Translations under genes and position numbers: made by a program
Notes under the pieces: generated by a model
The model's input: the letters and a program-made list of their open reading frames with translations, nothing else
What the model was told of the DNA's origin: nothing
The model's database searches: none
Part shown: one piece after another, positions 1 to 5,212 of the stretch
Layout: every line of letters starts with the position of its first letter
Position numbering within the stretch: position 1 is the first letter of the stretch
Assembly: GCA_002391545.1 (NCBI GenBank)
Contig: DGFF01000122.1
Location: forward strand, 1-6,049
Length of the DNA stretch: 6,049 nt
Source of the DNA: Candidatus Fermentithermobacillaceae bacterium UBA3907
GTDB lineage: Bacteria; Bacillota; Sulfobacillia; Fermentithermobacillales; Fermentithermobacillaceae
Direction of reading: 5' to 3'

Positions 1-19
1 AGATGTGTATAAGAGACAG
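1..19. other. Synthetic Tn5 mosaic end (tagmentation adapter remnant)
   Basis: The first 19 bases, AGATGTGTATAAGAGACAG, are identical to the hyperactive Tn5 mosaic-end sequence used in Nextera-type libraries. The natural Tn5 outside and inside ends differ from this hybrid, so it is not a genuine transposon end. It is a library remnant left on a contig end. The subunit C reading frame stays open through it but the residues it would encode are meaningless. Genomic sequence should be taken to begin at base 20. Confidence 0.97.
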
Positions 20-298
20 ATCATACCGCGCCCTATATGCATCAATAATGAGGGGTTCTGGTGCAATTTCCAGAATACGTTCGTAAACATCTTTCATGGC
101 AGACTCAAGAGCAGGCTCAAAATCTTGCGCATTATCAAGTTTTGACATGTAAGGCCCGTAATAAGAATCCCGAAGAGCAGATTGGGCACTCTCCAAGGTA
201 GGCGCCTCAAGCACACGAGCTAAATCGCTTTTGCTAAGAAGCGTCTTTTCAATAAACCTTATCCGGCCTACAGGGTATGCCCAAAGATAGTCCTTCAA
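20..298 (-). CDS. ntpC: V-type ATP synthase subunit C, N-terminal part (cut at left edge)
   Basis: This is the first 93 codons of the V/A-type ATPase C subunit (d-subunit homologue), the funnel-shaped socket that joins the central stalk to the membrane rotor ring. The visible protein begins MKDYLWAYPVGRIRFIEKTL, and the GRIR-x-(I/L)E-x-x-LLS-x-x-DL pattern, then LEAPTLESA and a YYGPY segment, fits the N-terminal helical repeat of this family, whose members are about 330 residues. The start is TTG at 298, chosen because GGGGGAG (313-307) lies 8 bases upstream and no better in-frame start exists. TTG overlaps the TGA stop of subunit E by two bases, so translation is probably coupled. The gene runs into adapter sequence at base 19; the missing 3' part is an artefact of the contig end. 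The match rests on motif memory plus operon position (E followed by C, as in ntpE-ntpC). Confidence 0.9.
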
Positions 299-915
299 GA
301 CACACTCTCCCCCTCTTGGGTTTCTTTGAAAAGCATGGTGGCAATCTCAACTTCAAGATCTTCTTTCATGAACCTCAAAATAGCAGGGAACGTCAAATTA
401 TCGAGCACCTTGTCTCTTCTCAAAATCAATCCGCCACCTAGGTATTCAGGTGAGTATGCCACAGTCAGATTACCCCGTTTTCCCATTTCTTTCAGCCTCT
501 GATTAGCCACTGCAATGAAATCCTCACCTAGTATTTCCTTTTCCAATTCGCTAATTATGACTTCTTCTGTACCATCGGCTCTATGGGAAATCCAATCTAT
601 CAGCAGCTCTTTATATTCCTCACTATGCATATCTCTAAGTTCCTTGAGCGCCTCGTCAAACACCTGAGATATAACGGCTTGTTTAGCCTCTAAGAGCATT
701 TGTTTCTTTTGCATCTCAGCCCGAGATACAGCAATACTCTCAATCTGCGCCGCTTCTTGGTATGCTTGCTCCAATATGCCAGTTCCAAGGGCAGACCCTC
801 GTTGGGCAGCATCTTTCAGCTTGGATTCAGCTTCTGCCTCAGCAGCAGTAAGTATCTCCTCTTTTATCTGAGCCGCTTTCTCTTCAATTTTTCTTAGAAT
901 ATCTTCTAAGGGCAT
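295..915 (-). CDS. ntpE: V-type ATP synthase subunit E
   Basis: A 206-residue peripheral-stalk protein that pairs with subunit H/G to form the stator tying the catalytic head to subunit I. Residues 1 to about 90 are a charged Ala/Glu/Lys/Gln-rich coiled coil (EDILRKIEEKAAQIKEEIL and onward). The C-terminal globular half ends with the family signature GGGLILRRDKVLDNLTF (about 160-176), followed by an acidic helix (KEDLEVEIATMLF). Length is typical of the family (about 190-210). The ATG at 915 has an AGGGGGA Shine-Dalgarno at 929-923 with 7-base spacing, and that site overlaps the TAG stop of subunit K, so the two genes are tightly linked. The stop overlaps the start of subunit C. Identification is supported by both sequence and the K-E-C order. 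No odd features apart from a short polar tail (ETQEGESVS). Confidence 0.95.
   Translation of the reverse strand: MPLEDILRKIEEKAAQIKEEILTAAEAEAESKLKDAAQRGSALGTGILEQAYQEAAQIESIAVSRAEMQKKQMLLEAKQAVISQVFDEALKELRDMHSEEYKELLIDWISHRADGTEEVIISELEKEILGEDFIAVANQRLKEMGKRGNLTVAYSPEYLGGGLILRRDKVLDNLTFPAILRFMKEDLEVEIATMLFKETQEGESVS
307..313 (-). promoter_or_regulatory. Shine-Dalgarno of subunit C
   Basis: GGGGGAG lies inside the last codons of subunit E, 8 bases before the TTG at 298. It decides the non-ATG start of subunit C, because no ATG or GTG in that frame lies in the right window. Confidence 0.75.
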
Positions 916-927
916 ACTATTTTCCCC

Positions 928-1488
928 CTAGATTTTAACTGCAAACATGATCATTAGTACTGAAGCCAAAAGCCCTAAAACAGCGTAAGTCTCAACCATA
1001 GCTGGCAAAATGAGAGCTTTCCCCGATTCCTCAGGCTTCTTGGCTACGATATCCATACCTGAAAGACATACTTTGGCTTGGTAAAGGCCAGAAATCAAAC
1101 AAGACAGTGCGCATGGCAGGCATGCAAAAAATACTTGCCAACCCTGCTCTAAACTAAGTTCTAAAACTCCTGCAAAAGCCTCCATTTTTACTAAAGCCAA
1201 GAATCCTACGAGAAAACCGTAAATCCCCTGAGTGCCTGGAAGAGCTTGAAGCGGTAACAATCGCCCGAAGTTATCAGGGTTCTCTGCAGTCATGCCTGCA
1301 GCTTTTTCTCCTGTAGCTCCCACCGCTACGATAGACCCAATTCCACCCAAAGCTACCGCTAGCCCTGCACCCATAAGAGCTAGAACATTACCTCCAAGGA
1401 ACGGTCCAAAGAACAGACCTACAATCAACATGCCAACGAGGATTAAGCAACCAATTAAGACCCACTTTCCTATCATTCCTTCAAACAA
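928..1488 (-). CDS. ntpK: V-type ATP synthase subunit K (rotor-ring proteolipid), Na+-type ligands, extra N-terminal helix
   Basis: This is the duplicated c-type proteolipid whose ring carries ions across the membrane. Two hairpins are visible: about 33-102, with LPGTQGIYG at 83-91, and about 118-185, with YQAKV at 136-140 and MVETY at 164-168. Hairpin 1 has Gln87 where hairpin 2 has the carboxylate Glu166, so there is one ion-binding acid per subunit, as in V-type pumps. Leu83, Thr86, Gln87, Gln137 and Glu166 correspond to the E. hirae NtpK Na+ ligands Leu61, Thr64, Gln65, Gln110 and Glu139, with Tyr90 at the Tyr68 position. At 186 residues it is longer than NtpK (156). The excess is mainly a hydrophobic N-terminal segment (about 7-31) that could be a fifth helix or a cleaved signal, plus about 5 residues in the mid loop. 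The start is TTG at 1488 with GGGAGGG-type Shine-Dalgarno 6 bases upstream; the ATG at 1476 abuts its only purine tract and is less likely. Confidence 0.95.
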   Translation of the reverse strand: MFEGMIGKWVLIGCLILVGMLIVGLFFGPFLGGNVLALMGAGLAVALGGIGSIVAVGATGEKAAGMTAENPDNFGRLLPLQALPGTQGIYGFLVGFLALVKMEAFAGVLELSLEQGWQVFFACLPCALSCLISGLYQAKVCLSGMDIVAKKPEESGKALILPAMVETYAVLGLLASVLMIMFAVKI

Positions 1489-1574
1489 TCTGAACCCCTC
1501 CCAGTATTGCCTTACTCTTCATACTTAATGAACGGCCTTGCCTTAAAAACCACTTTCATGAGTCTAAACTGTAT
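1489..1574 (-). other. 86-base gap between subunits I and K
   Basis: This is the longest untranslated gap in the window. Read on the minus strand it holds a direct repeat of TAAGGCAA (1545-1538 and 1514-1507, 23 bases between) and the strong Shine-Dalgarno of subunit K. I see no convincing hairpin, -35/-10 pair or terminator. Because K is needed in about ten copies per complex while I is needed once, this is the natural place for an extra control element, but none can be shown by eye. Confidence 0.5.
1495..1502 (-). promoter_or_regulatory. Shine-Dalgarno of subunit K
   Basis: GGGAGGGG ends 6 bases before the TTG at 1488. Its strength and spacing favour TTG over the ATG four codons later (1476), which is directly preceded by GAAGGA with no spacer. 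Confidence 0.75.
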
Positions 1575-3539
1575 CTAATCTATTACCATTATGTTCTTCC
1601 TTACCCGTTTAAGTGGCCTAAAGGGCGTTCCACCTCCTTCGAAAAACTTGCTGAAGAACTCAACATATTGCAGACGGCCTGAGTGAATAAAACTGCCCAG
1701 GGCGTTTATGACAAGATTAAAAAGGTGGCCTACGATTAAGATCACAGGTACAAACACCCAACCAACGCCAGGCACCATGTCTACGATCAGGGCTGCTATC
1801 ATATTTACCACAACGCCGATTATGGCACTGGCCAAACCGAGAGCCAAAATTCGGGCATAAGACAACGTATCTGAGAAATAAGACACTATATTGTAAAATC
1901 CTCCTACTGCCGATATTGGCTTCATAAAAATATTTGGTTGATTCCTCGCACCTGACCACATTATCATAACTGCGCCTACTATCATAATGTAAAGGGGAAT
2001 GCTGCTTTGTATCATCCCCATAAGGGATAACACCCACAAAATTAGTCCCGGTATGAATACAACCCATGAACCGTCGTCCACTATTGCATCAAAAACCGCG
2101 CCTTCCCGTATTGTCCCTAGCATTTTCACAATTATTCCAACCCAAAGATGCACTATGCCAAGTCCCAAAGATACGACAAGCAGGGTAATGGGATCGTTAA
2201 CCGGGTCTAAAACCGCGAATTTGGATGTGAACCTTTCAATGGCGGTTCCGCCAAAAAAGGTGCTGGGTAAATCCCCAAACCAACTGCCCATAAGCGCTCC
2301 TGCAAATAATGTAGACACGCCACAATAGCCTAAAAGTCTAATAAGCTTGTCATCCTCCAACGACTGGGTTTTAATAAACCAGATGGAAAATATTGAAAGG
2401 ATAATACCGTATATGGCATCACCCAGACACATAGCAAAAAATATCCAAAAGAATGGGGCTAGAAAAGGAGTAGGATCCATTTCATTGTATTGAGGGTATC
2501 CATAGATGTTCGTAACAAACTCAAAAGGCCTGATGAGAACGTTGTTCTCCAAGAACACCGGAACATCTTCATCCTCTCCTGGTTCTTCATCTACGATCTC
2601 AATATCTTTATATATGCTTAGACCATCTCTAAGCTTATCAATTTCTTTGGCTTTTGCATAACCTTCAATCACCAAAGTAAATCTGGTCTTTGGCGTACTT
2701 TTACGTAGTTCAAACAGATTCTGTTTGTCTAAATAGTAGTCGATTAATGCAAGTATACCCATGAGATCCTGGGCCATCTCCCCATCTTTACTCAAGATCT
2801 CTTCTCGCTCCGCTAAAAGGTCTGAAACAGTCTTTTCTATATTATTCAAAGCTTCTTTTACTGAACCCGTTTCAGAATAACCTTCTATTTCCCTTGAAAG
2901 ATTCACAGAGACGCCTCCGAGAGCCGATACTACTGCGCTCAGGGACGGTTCTTGATCTAAAAGAGTAACTAACCATACTCCAGAGTTTCCATGTTCTCGC
3001 CAAACCTCATGGAAATGCACATATTCTGTGGAAATTTCATCGCCTACATGGTTTAAAGAATTAGACGGTACTATCGCCAGCTGCATGTCACAGGTTTTGG
3101 TAGGACGTATCTCAGGAATCGGGATATCTAGCTCAACCCATGGAGCTAGAACCTCAACCCTCTGAGTTAGTTCCTGGATCGCTTGGTCTATTTCCTTTAG
3201 CCGCTTCCCATGTTTTTGCACCGTAACAAACACTTCGTCCACATCGCACCCAGCAACTACCCTCTTAAACTCCTCGTATGACATTTGAGGCTTTGCCCCT
3301 GTGAACATATCTAAGAAACTCTTTTCGATGCTGGTGTATTGCTCGAAATAAGATTTGATCACCGAGAGCTGAGACAGTTTCTCATCGTACTTATCTTCGT
3401 CTTCTTCATAGTAAGAAAGATCGCGAGACTCCCTTTTTGTGACATGAAGAACCTCCAGGTCCCTTAGGGTTTCAAATATGGACTCGCCCAGGTCTTCGTA
3501 GGCAAATATTGTGACCTTCCGCATCCTGGCAACAGCCAT
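1575..3539 (-). CDS. ntpI: V-type ATP synthase subunit I (a-subunit homologue)
   Basis: A 654-residue membrane stator that supplies the two ion half-channels next to the K ring and anchors the peripheral stalks. Residues 1 to about 335 are cytosolic, acidic and rich in coiled-coil segments (about 50-135 and 225-270). The membrane half starts at the conserved FVTNIYGYPQYNEMDPTPFL stretch (341-360), followed by about seven or eight hydrophobic segments between 361 and 617. Arg563 in LSYARILALGLA corresponds to the essential channel Arg of the family (yeast Vph1 Arg735), and Arg622 in HSGRLQYVEFFSKFFEGGG to the second conserved Arg. Length is normal (about 640-660). The ATG at 3539 gives the family-typical MAVARM start. 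An in-frame TAG at 3557-3555 rules out a longer form. The Shine-Dalgarno nearest the ATG is weak (GTGGG, 3 bases away); a strong GGGAGGG sits beyond an inverted repeat, described separately. Confidence 0.97.
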   Translation of the reverse strand: MAVARMRKVTIFAYEDLGESIFETLRDLEVLHVTKRESRDLSYYEEDEDKYDEKLSQLSVIKSYFEQYTSIEKSFLDMFTGAKPQMSYEEFKRVVAGCDVDEVFVTVQKHGKRLKEIDQAIQELTQRVEVLAPWVELDIPIPEIRPTKTCDMQLAIVPSNSLNHVGDEISTEYVHFHEVWREHGNSGVWLVTLLDQEPSLSAVVSALGGVSVNLSREIEGYSETGSVKEALNNIEKTVSDLLAEREEILSKDGEMAQDLMGILALIDYYLDKQNLFELRKSTPKTRFTLVIEGYAKAKEIDKLRDGLSIYKDIEIVDEEPGEDEDVPVFLENNVLIRPFEFVTNIYGYPQYNEMDPTPFLAPFFWIFFAMCLGDAIYGIILSIFSIWFIKTQSLEDDKLIRLLGYCGVSTLFAGALMGSWFGDLPSTFFGGTAIERFTSKFAVLDPVNDPITLLVVSLGLGIVHLWVGIIVKMLGTIREGAVFDAIVDDGSWVVFIPGLILWVLSLMGMIQSSIPLYIMIVGAVMIMWSGARNQPNIFMKPISAVGGFYNIVSYFSDTLSYARILALGLASAIIGVVVNMIAALIVDMVPGVGWVFVPVILIVGHLFNLVINALGSFIHSGRLQYVEFFSKFFEGGGTPFRPLKRVRKNIMVID

Positions 3540-3546
3540 AAACCCA

Positions 3547-3568
3547 CTGTAGGCCTACAGACCTACAG
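3547..3568 (-). promoter_or_regulatory. 22-base inverted repeat between Shine-Dalgarno and start of subunit I
   Basis: On the minus strand CTGTAGG (3568-3562) pairs with CCTACAG (3553-3547) around an 8-base loop, with a possible extra G-U pair outside. A second copy of CTGTAGG inside the loop makes a perfect 14-base palindrome at 3560-3547, so two hairpins compete. GGGAGGG (3577-3571) lies just upstream and the ATG 7 bases downstream. Folding it out would leave 9 bases between Shine-Dalgarno and ATG, counting AG on the 5' side. The repeat is seen directly; the role is inferred. Confidence 0.6.
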
Positions 3569-3570
3569 CT

Positions 3571-3577
3571 CCCTCCC
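3571..3577 (-). promoter_or_regulatory. Displaced Shine-Dalgarno of subunit I
   Basis: GGGAGGG lies just after the TGA stop of subunit H but 31 bases before the ATG of subunit I at 3539, too far for direct use. No in-frame start codon lies at normal spacing and a TAG blocks the frame at 3557, so it either works across the intervening hairpin or is not used. Confidence 0.5.
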
Positions 3578-3578
3578 T

Positions 3579-3896
3579 TCAAACTGCTTTCTTCACACGC
3601 TCAGCAACAAACAAAACCGCATCTTTAAACCCGTCCATAGTGTCGGGTTTCATTTTCCCAATTTGGGTTCTTGCTTCTTTCACTGAAGACTCTAAAATAA
3701 CATCCGCTTGTCTCTTGGCTTTTTCAATTATTTCATAAGCCTTATTTTCAGCGGCTTTGGTTGCATCAGCTATAATCTGATCCGCTTTTTTACTAGCTTC
3801 TGCTAATATCTCCCGAGCCTTTTGTCTAGCTTCTTCAATTTCTCTTTCCGCCTTTTCCTCTGTTTCGAGTATAAGGTCAAGTTCTTTTTTGGCCAC
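3579..3896 (-). CDS. ntpF: V-type ATP synthase subunit H (ntpF/G-like peripheral stalk)
   Basis: A 105-residue, nearly all-helical protein, read from GTG at 3896. Residues about 8-75 are an unbroken charged coiled coil rich in EEA, KA and AD steps (EEARQKAREILAEASKKADQ), followed by a short C-terminal domain (about 86-105, DGFKDAVLFVAERVKKAV). This is the layout of the H/G subunit that wraps with E to form the peripheral stalk. It is the first ATPase gene, as ntpF is in E. hirae. Some callers would start at TTG 3980 (133 residues), but that overlaps wecB by 47 bases, lacks a Shine-Dalgarno and adds 28 residues of unrelated character. GTG gives the usual family length of about 100-110. GGGA (3904-3901) lies only 4 bases from the GTG, while the better GGGAGGG is 30 bases away across a hairpin. 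Because coiled coils look alike, the call leans partly on gene order. Confidence 0.87.
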   Translation of the reverse strand: MAKKELDLILETEEKAEREIEEARQKAREILAEASKKADQIIADATKAAENKAYEIIEKAKRQADVILESSVKEARTQIGKMKPDTMDGFKDAVLFVAERVKKAV

Positions 3897-3902
3897 GAAA
3901 TC

Positions 3903-3924
3903 CCGCGGTTTAAAACTTTCGCGG
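3903..3924 (-). promoter_or_regulatory. 22-base inverted repeat between Shine-Dalgarno and start of subunit H
   Basis: CCGCG (3924-3920) pairs with CGCGG (3907-3903) around a 12-base A/T-rich loop. GGGAGGG (3933-3927) is two bases upstream of the stem and the GTG start is 6 bases downstream. Folding it out leaves 8 bases between the Shine-Dalgarno and GTG. The total size equals that of the repeat before subunit I, but the sequence is unrelated. Seen directly; function inferred. Confidence 0.55.
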
Positions 3925-3926
3925 TT

Positions 3927-3933
3927 CCCTCCC
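3927..3933 (-). promoter_or_regulatory. Displaced Shine-Dalgarno of subunit H
   Basis: GGGAGGG directly follows the TAA stop of wecB. No start codon in the subunit H frame lies at usual spacing; the first is GTG at 3896, 30 bases away. It is the strongest site in the wecB-H gap, and its placement matters for start choice. Confidence 0.5.
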
Positions 3934-5151
3934 TTATGAAAAACTTTGAAACTCGTCTGGCCTTTCGTCGCAAAAGCCAAACTGGTACATCAAAGCCTGG
4001 ACAATTCTGCGCGCAGCTTGCCCGTCGCCAAAAGGATTTTTGGCCGTAGCCATCTGAGCGTACCGCTTACTATCATCTAACAACTCACCAATTGTGTCCA
4101 CAATCAACTGCCTGTCAGTGCCAACCAATTGAACGGTGCCTGCTTCAATGGCCTCAGGGCGTTCTGTTTTCTCACGGCACAATAAAACTGGAACTCCTAA
4201 GGCAGGCGCCTCCTCTTGAACTCCTCCAGAATCTGAAACCACTAAGTACGCCCGACCTATAAGATTAACATAATCTGCATAGTTCAAAGGATCAAATAAT
4301 ATCACATTTTCTACTCCGCTTAGGTAACGCATAACAGGCTCCCGGGCTTCTTGGTTTTTGTGCACAGAAACCAAAAGACGAACATCGTTTTTTCTTTTGT
4401 TAGCTACATCTAAAAGAGCCTGACAGATGTTTTCAATGCCCTGGCCGAAATTCTCTCTACGATGTACTTCTACTACAATATCACGAATACCCTGAGCCCT
4501 TCTTGCACTGTGCTCCTTTTTCTGTGAAAAATTAACGTCAGAAAGGCCGATTGAATTGAGGACCGGATCTTTGAAAACATAATCCTCTCGCACTGTCATG
4601 AATAGAGCATCTATTGCTGTATTGCCAGTTACAAATATAGATTCTTCATCTATACCTTCGCGCAAAAGATTGTCTCTAGCCTGCTTGGTAGGAGCGAAGT
4701 GAATATCGCATATTACACCCGCAATTTTTCTATTTATTTCTTCAGGAAACGGCGCATACTTATCTCCGGTTCTAAGTCCTGCTTCTACATGACCGCAGGA
4801 AATTTTTTCGTAATACGCAGTCAGAGCGCTTGCGGCAGTAGTTGTGGTATCGCCATGGACCAAAACTATGTCAGGCGTTTCTTTTTGTAACACAGGGGTA
4901 AGTCTTTCAAGCACCCTAGTTGTGGTTTCCTGAAGGGTTTGTTGGGGCTGCATAATATCTAAGTCATAATCTGCTTCTATGTTAAAATGCTCCAAAACTT
5001 GATCCAGCATGTCACGGTGCTGTGCAGTAACTACAACTTTAGAAACGATCTGGGGGAATTTTCGGGATAGCTCAAGCACTACGGGGGCCATCTTGATCCC
5101 TTCTGGACGAGTGCCGAATACACACAAAACCTTAATATGATCTACACGCAA
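3934..5151 (-). CDS. wecB: UDP-N-acetylglucosamine 2-epimerase (non-hydrolysing)
   Basis: A 405-residue cytosolic enzyme interconverting UDP-GlcNAc and UDP-ManNAc, the precursor of ManNAc units in envelope polymers. Family motifs appear in order: FGTRPEGIKMAPV (12-24), VHGDTTTT (98-105), HVEAGLRTGD (121-130), PEEINR (136-141), TGN..ID (175-181), HRRENFGQG (230-238), SDSGGVQEEAP (306-316) and REKTERPEAIEAGT (326-339). Asp101, Glu123, Glu137 and His230 match E. coli WecB Asp95, Glu117, Glu131 and His213, so it should be active. The offset change from +6 to +17 places an insertion of about 11 residues within 203-222, a charged stretch before the HRREN strand. A tail of about 12 residues follows the usual end. 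The start is TTG at 5151: an in-frame TGA at 5157-5155 excludes anything longer, and AGAGG lies about 12 bases upstream. The alternative name is mnaA in Gram-positives. Confidence 0.96.
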   Translation of the reverse strand: MRVDHIKVLCVFGTRPEGIKMAPVVLELSRKFPQIVSKVVVTAQHRDMLDQVLEHFNIEADYDLDIMQPQQTLQETTTRVLERLTPVLQKETPDIVLVHGDTTTTAASALTAYYEKISCGHVEAGLRTGDKYAPFPEEINRKIAGVICDIHFAPTKQARDNLLREGIDEESIFVTGNTAIDALFMTVREDYVFKDPVLNSIGLSDVNFSQKKEHSARRAQGIRDIVVEVHRRENFGQGIENICQALLDVANKRKNDVRLLVSVHKNQEAREPVMRYLSGVENVILFDPLNYADYVNLIGRAYLVVSDSGGVQEEAPALGVPVLLCREKTERPEAIEAGTVQLVGTDRQLIVDTIGELLDDSKRYAQMATAKNPFGDGQAARRIVQALMYQFGFCDERPDEFQSFS

Positions 5152-5172
5152 AACTCAATTACACCTCTCAAA

Positions 5173-5189
5173 AGATCTCCACCAGATCT
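5173..5189 (-). terminator. Weak hairpin followed by Ts between the transferase and wecB
   Basis: On the minus strand AGATCT (5189-5184), GGTGG loop and AGATCT (5178-5173) form a 6-base stem, followed by three more T residues. It sits in the 61-base gap upstream of wecB. The stem has only two G-C pairs and the T run is short, so complete termination is unlikely; it may be a partial attenuator, an RNA-processing site, or chance. Confidence 0.25.
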
Positions 5190-5212
5190 GTGGCCGCAAA
5201 CTTCTGCATCCT

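Noticed and set aside
1..19. A natural Tn5/IS50 end
   Set aside because: The sequence is the synthetic mosaic end, not the natural outside or inside end, and no transposase follows.
1512..1559. 15-codon open frame (MKVVFKARPFIKYEE) in the I-K gap on the minus strand
   Set aside because: It has no Shine-Dalgarno before its ATG, and frames of this length occur by chance. A leader peptide cannot be excluded but is not supported.
1489..1574. Internal promoter before subunit K
   Set aside because: A TATGAA-like -10 is present, but no -35 resembling TTGACA lies 16-18 bases upstream.
1717..2067. Minus-strand open frame of 116 codons inside subunit I in another frame
   Set aside because: It is a shadow of the conserved membrane domain; its translation is Arg/Cys/Tyr-rich with no domain pattern.
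1292..2328. Plus-strand open frames of 78 and 109 codons opposite subunits K and I, and similar ones at 700-897, 3822-4049 and 4699-4890
   Set aside because: They lie fully or almost fully opposite well-identified genes, have biased compositions expected from antisense reading, and match no family I recognise.
3579..3980. Longer subunit H starting at TTG 3980
   Set aside because: It overlaps wecB by 47 bases, has no Shine-Dalgarno and adds 28 residues not typical of this subunit; GTG 3896 gives the usual length.
5168..5209. 13-codon open frame (MQKFAATDLVEIF) between the transferase and wecB on the minus strand
   Set aside because: The only purine-rich site, GAGG, directly abuts the ATG, so spacing is wrong; too short to support.
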